Shown in pieces: positions 7,504-8,449 of a DNA stretch of 8,449 bases (position 1 is its first letter; every line of letters starts with the position of its first letter). Below the pieces are notes generated by a model. That model had not been told where the DNA came from. It made no database searches and saw only the letters and a list, made by a program, of their open reading frames with translations. Both the position numbers and the translations under genes were made by a program. The stretch covers positions 1 to 8,449 of the forward strand of contig JAJZTU010000140.1 in assembly GCA_021848765.1 (NCBI GenBank). The letters are read 5' to 3'. Source of the stretch: Bacillota bacterium (GTDB taxonomy: Bacteria; Bacillota; GCA-003054495; Carboxydocellales; JAJZTU01).

Positions 7504-7561
7504 TGGCGGCCCGTAGTAAGGGCTGTTAGGAAATGCCAAGCGTTGTGGGCCCAAAGGGATG

Positions 7562-7594
7562 ATTGCCACTCTAAACAGAGTGGCAATATTTTTT
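7562..7594 (+). terminator. Strong intrinsic terminator of the germination operon
   Basis: A perfect 11-bp stem is formed by ATTGCCACTCT (7562-7572) and AGAGTGGCAAT (7577-7587) with a 4-base loop AAAC, followed by A and six T. This is the clearest terminator in the window. Its 3' arm and T-tract overlap the third TGGCAA-N6-TTGCCA dyad. Confidence 0.92.
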
Positions 7595-7598
7595 GCCA
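7581..7598. promoter_or_regulatory. Candidate activator-binding dyad 3 (TGGCAA-N6-TTGCCA)
   Basis: This is a second perfect copy of dyad 1, with spacer TATTTT. The left arm is part of the terminator stem, but the right arm TTGCCA (7593-7598), exactly six bases on, is not explained by the terminator. Its centre is about 118 bases upstream of the predicted ald start and 113 bases from dyad 1. Confidence 0.55.
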
Positions 7599-7630
7599 AT
7601 TTCTTTTGCTAATATATTGTTGTTGTTATT

Positions 7631-7664
7631 AACCTCAAGCAGCATGCCGCCTTGCGGTTTTTTT
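7631..7664 (+). terminator. Second terminator-like element (repeat copy 2)
   Basis: It is 31/34 identical to 3500-3533. The three changes break the original 8-bp stem (CCTCAAG against CTTGCGG leaves a T-C mismatch and loses the closing pair) but permit a short alternative hairpin CCGC-CTT-GCGG just before the seven T. It is probably a weak terminator, a back-up to the one at 7562-7594, and lies 17 bases before the sigma-54 element. Confidence 0.55.
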
Positions 7665-7681
7665 ATTCTATTCATGAAACT

Positions 7682-7697
7682 TGGTATCGGTTTTGCT
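7682..7697 (+). promoter_or_regulatory. Sigma-54 (-24/-12) promoter for ald
   Basis: TGGTATCGGTTTTGCT matches the sigma-54 consensus TGGCACG-N4-TTGCW. The invariant GG (7683-7684) and GC (7695-7696) are exactly 10 bases apart, TGG is preceded by T, and TTGCT is complete. The two differences from consensus are in the less conserved part of the -24 block. The transcript would start near 7708, about 43 bases before the ald start codon. No plausible sigma-A promoter was seen here, so ald probably depends on a sigma-54 activator. Confidence 0.8.
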
Positions 7698-7750
7698 AGA
7701 TAATCCGGTGTGCTTGGGAAACCATTCTGACATTTAGGGAGGTAAGGATC

Positions 7751-8449
7751 GTGATTATTGGAGTACCTAAAGAAATCAAAAATAATGAAAACAGGGTGGC
7801 GATTACCCCTGCCGGTGTAGCGGCTTTTCTTAAGGCCGGTCACCGGGTATTAATCCAGGACCAAGCCGGAGCAGGCAGCGGAATCAGCAATGGGGATTAT
7901 GTCCAGGCCGGGGCCGAGATTGTTTCCCTGGCAGAAGAGATTTTTGCCCGGGCTGACATGATTATGAAAGTAAAGGAACCCCTTCCCCGGGAATACGGCC
8001 TCTTTAAGGAAGGACAAATCCTGTTTACTTACCTGCATTTAGCTCCTGAGCCGGAGTTAACCAAAGCGCTGCTGGACAAGAAAGTGGTTGGTATCGCTTA
8101 TGAAACAATTCAATTGGACAACGGAGCTCTGCCGTTGCTTACTCCGATGAGTGAAGTAGCCGGACGGATGGCCATTCAGGTTGGCGCTCAGTATTTAGAA
8201 AAACCTAAAGGAGGAAAGGGGATTCTGCTAGGTGGAGTTCCCGGGGTTCCTGCAGCTGATACGGTTATTATTGGTGGCGGTGTGGTGGGTACTAACGCAG
8301 CCAAAATAGCCATTGGTATGGGGGCTCAGGTAACCATTATCGATAAGTCCGCTGAGCGCCTGCGTTATCTGGATGATATTTTCGGCGGACGGATTAAAAC
8401 CCTCATGTCCAACAGCTACAACATTGAAAGAGCTGTCAGGTTTGCTGAT
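7751..8449 (+). CDS. ald: Alanine dehydrogenase, N-terminal part (3' end outside window)
   Basis: Alanine dehydrogenase catalyses NAD-dependent oxidative deamination of L-alanine to pyruvate and ammonia, reversibly, in the cytoplasm. The frame runs from GTG 7751 to the window edge, 233 of about 370 residues. GGGAGGT (7737-7743) lies 7 bases before the GTG, and the N-terminus IIGVPKEIKNNENRVAITPAGV is the family signature, so the start is secure. Visible key residues are R15 (substrate carboxylate), K75 in MKVKEP, H96 in TYLHLAPE, the Rossmann loop GGGVVG (175-180) and D198 at the end of the second strand (NAD ribose). The numbering agrees with characterised Ald enzymes. The remaining catalytic Asp (near 270) lies outside. 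The leader carries a sigma-54 promoter and upstream dyads, so expression is probably controlled by the ACT-domain activator encoded at 1876-3465. Its product pyruvate can enter acetate formation. Confidence 0.96.
   Translation, partial: MIIGVPKEIKNNENRVAITPAGVAAFLKAGHRVLIQDQAGAGSGISNGDYVQAGAEIVSLAEEIFARADMIMKVKEPLPREYGLFKEGQILFTYLHLAPEPELTKALLDKKVVGIAYETIQLDNGALPLLTPMSEVAGRMAIQVGAQYLEKPKGGKGILLGGVPGVPAADTVIIGGGVVGTNAAKIAIGMGAQVTIIDKSAERLRYLDDIFGGRIKTLMSNSYNIERAVRFAD

Larger units (their letters stand above)
7440..7750. other. 311-base intergenic region with the ald control signals
   Basis: No coding frame is convincing here. It holds, in order, two abutting 18-bp dyads (7468-7503), a small hairpin GCCC/GGGC (7509-7512 with 7520-7523), a palindromic TGGGCCCA around 7546-7553, a strong terminator (7562-7594) overlapping a third dyad (7581-7598), a second terminator (7631-7664), a sigma-54 promoter (7682-7697) and the ald ribosome binding site (7737-7743). 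I could not match the stretch 7504-7561 to any riboswitch class I know. Confidence 0.7.

Noticed and set aside
7440..7594. A riboswitch or T-box controlling ald, given the hairpins and terminator before the gene.
   Set aside because: No conserved core of the glycine, SAM, ZTP, fluoride, c-di-GMP or T-box classes could be recognised, and the sigma-54 promoter lies downstream of the terminators, so the ald transcript would not contain this stretch.
7671..7710. A sigma-A promoter for ald using GATAAT (7699-7704) as -10.
   Set aside because: No acceptable -35 lies 16-18 bases upstream; the nearest candidate, CTTGGT, is only 13 away. The sigma-54 match at the same place is much better.
7571..7843. 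A 90-codon minus-strand frame across the ald promoter region.
   Set aside because: It reads through the terminators and the ald start, is low-complexity in part (runs of Asn from the TTG/TTA repeats), and has no ribosome binding site.

Overview
The window looks like a chromosomal segment of a spore-forming, anaerobic-type Firmicute. A Clostridia member of the Peptococcaceae/Desulfotomaculum sort is my best guess. This rests on a complete GerA-type germinant receptor operon, a short zinc-ribbon L32 preceded by a YceD gene, strong AGGAGG-type ribosome binding sites, and a sigma-54 activator with a TyrR-like tail. The lineage is inference; no 16S or other decisive marker is present. All recognised genes lie on the + strand.

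Layout. 1-834 is the 3' part of acetate kinase (ackA). A near-perfect housekeeping promoter (901-930) drives yceD (961-1479) and rpmF (1506-1685, 59 aa), closed by a hairpin at 1701-1726. A gene with a TTG start (1876-3465) encodes a sigma-54-dependent activator with ACT, PAS, AAA+ and TyrR-like helix-turn-helix domains; it ends at a strong terminator (3500-3533). Next is a three-gene, translationally coupled GerA-family operon (3631-7439: A subunit, B permease, C lipoprotein). A 311-base intergenic region (7440-7750) follows, rich in signals. The window ends inside alanine dehydrogenase (ald, 7751 to the edge).

How the parts fit. The most interesting reading is a regulatory circuit. The ald start is preceded by a canonical -24/-12 sigma-54 element (GG-N10-GC at 7683-7696). 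Further upstream are two perfect copies and one degenerate copy of an 18-bp dyad, TGGCAA-N6-TTGCCA. Its 6-6-6 geometry is that of the TyrR box (TGTAAA-N6-TTTACA). The activator encoded 4.3 kb upstream has an intact GAFTGA motif for sigma-54 contact, a TyrR-like DNA-binding tail and an amino-acid-sensing type ACT domain, so it is the natural candidate to bind these sites and switch on alanine catabolism. A germinant receptor lies between regulator and target, and L-alanine is a classical germinant, so the segment may be an alanine-themed module. The ald product pyruvate could feed the acetate kinase pathway encoded at the left edge. The motifs are read directly; the circuit, its ligand and the alanine theme are inference.

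The terminators at 3500-3533 and 7631-7664 are 31/34 identical direct repeats that bracket the germination operon and its downstream control sites.
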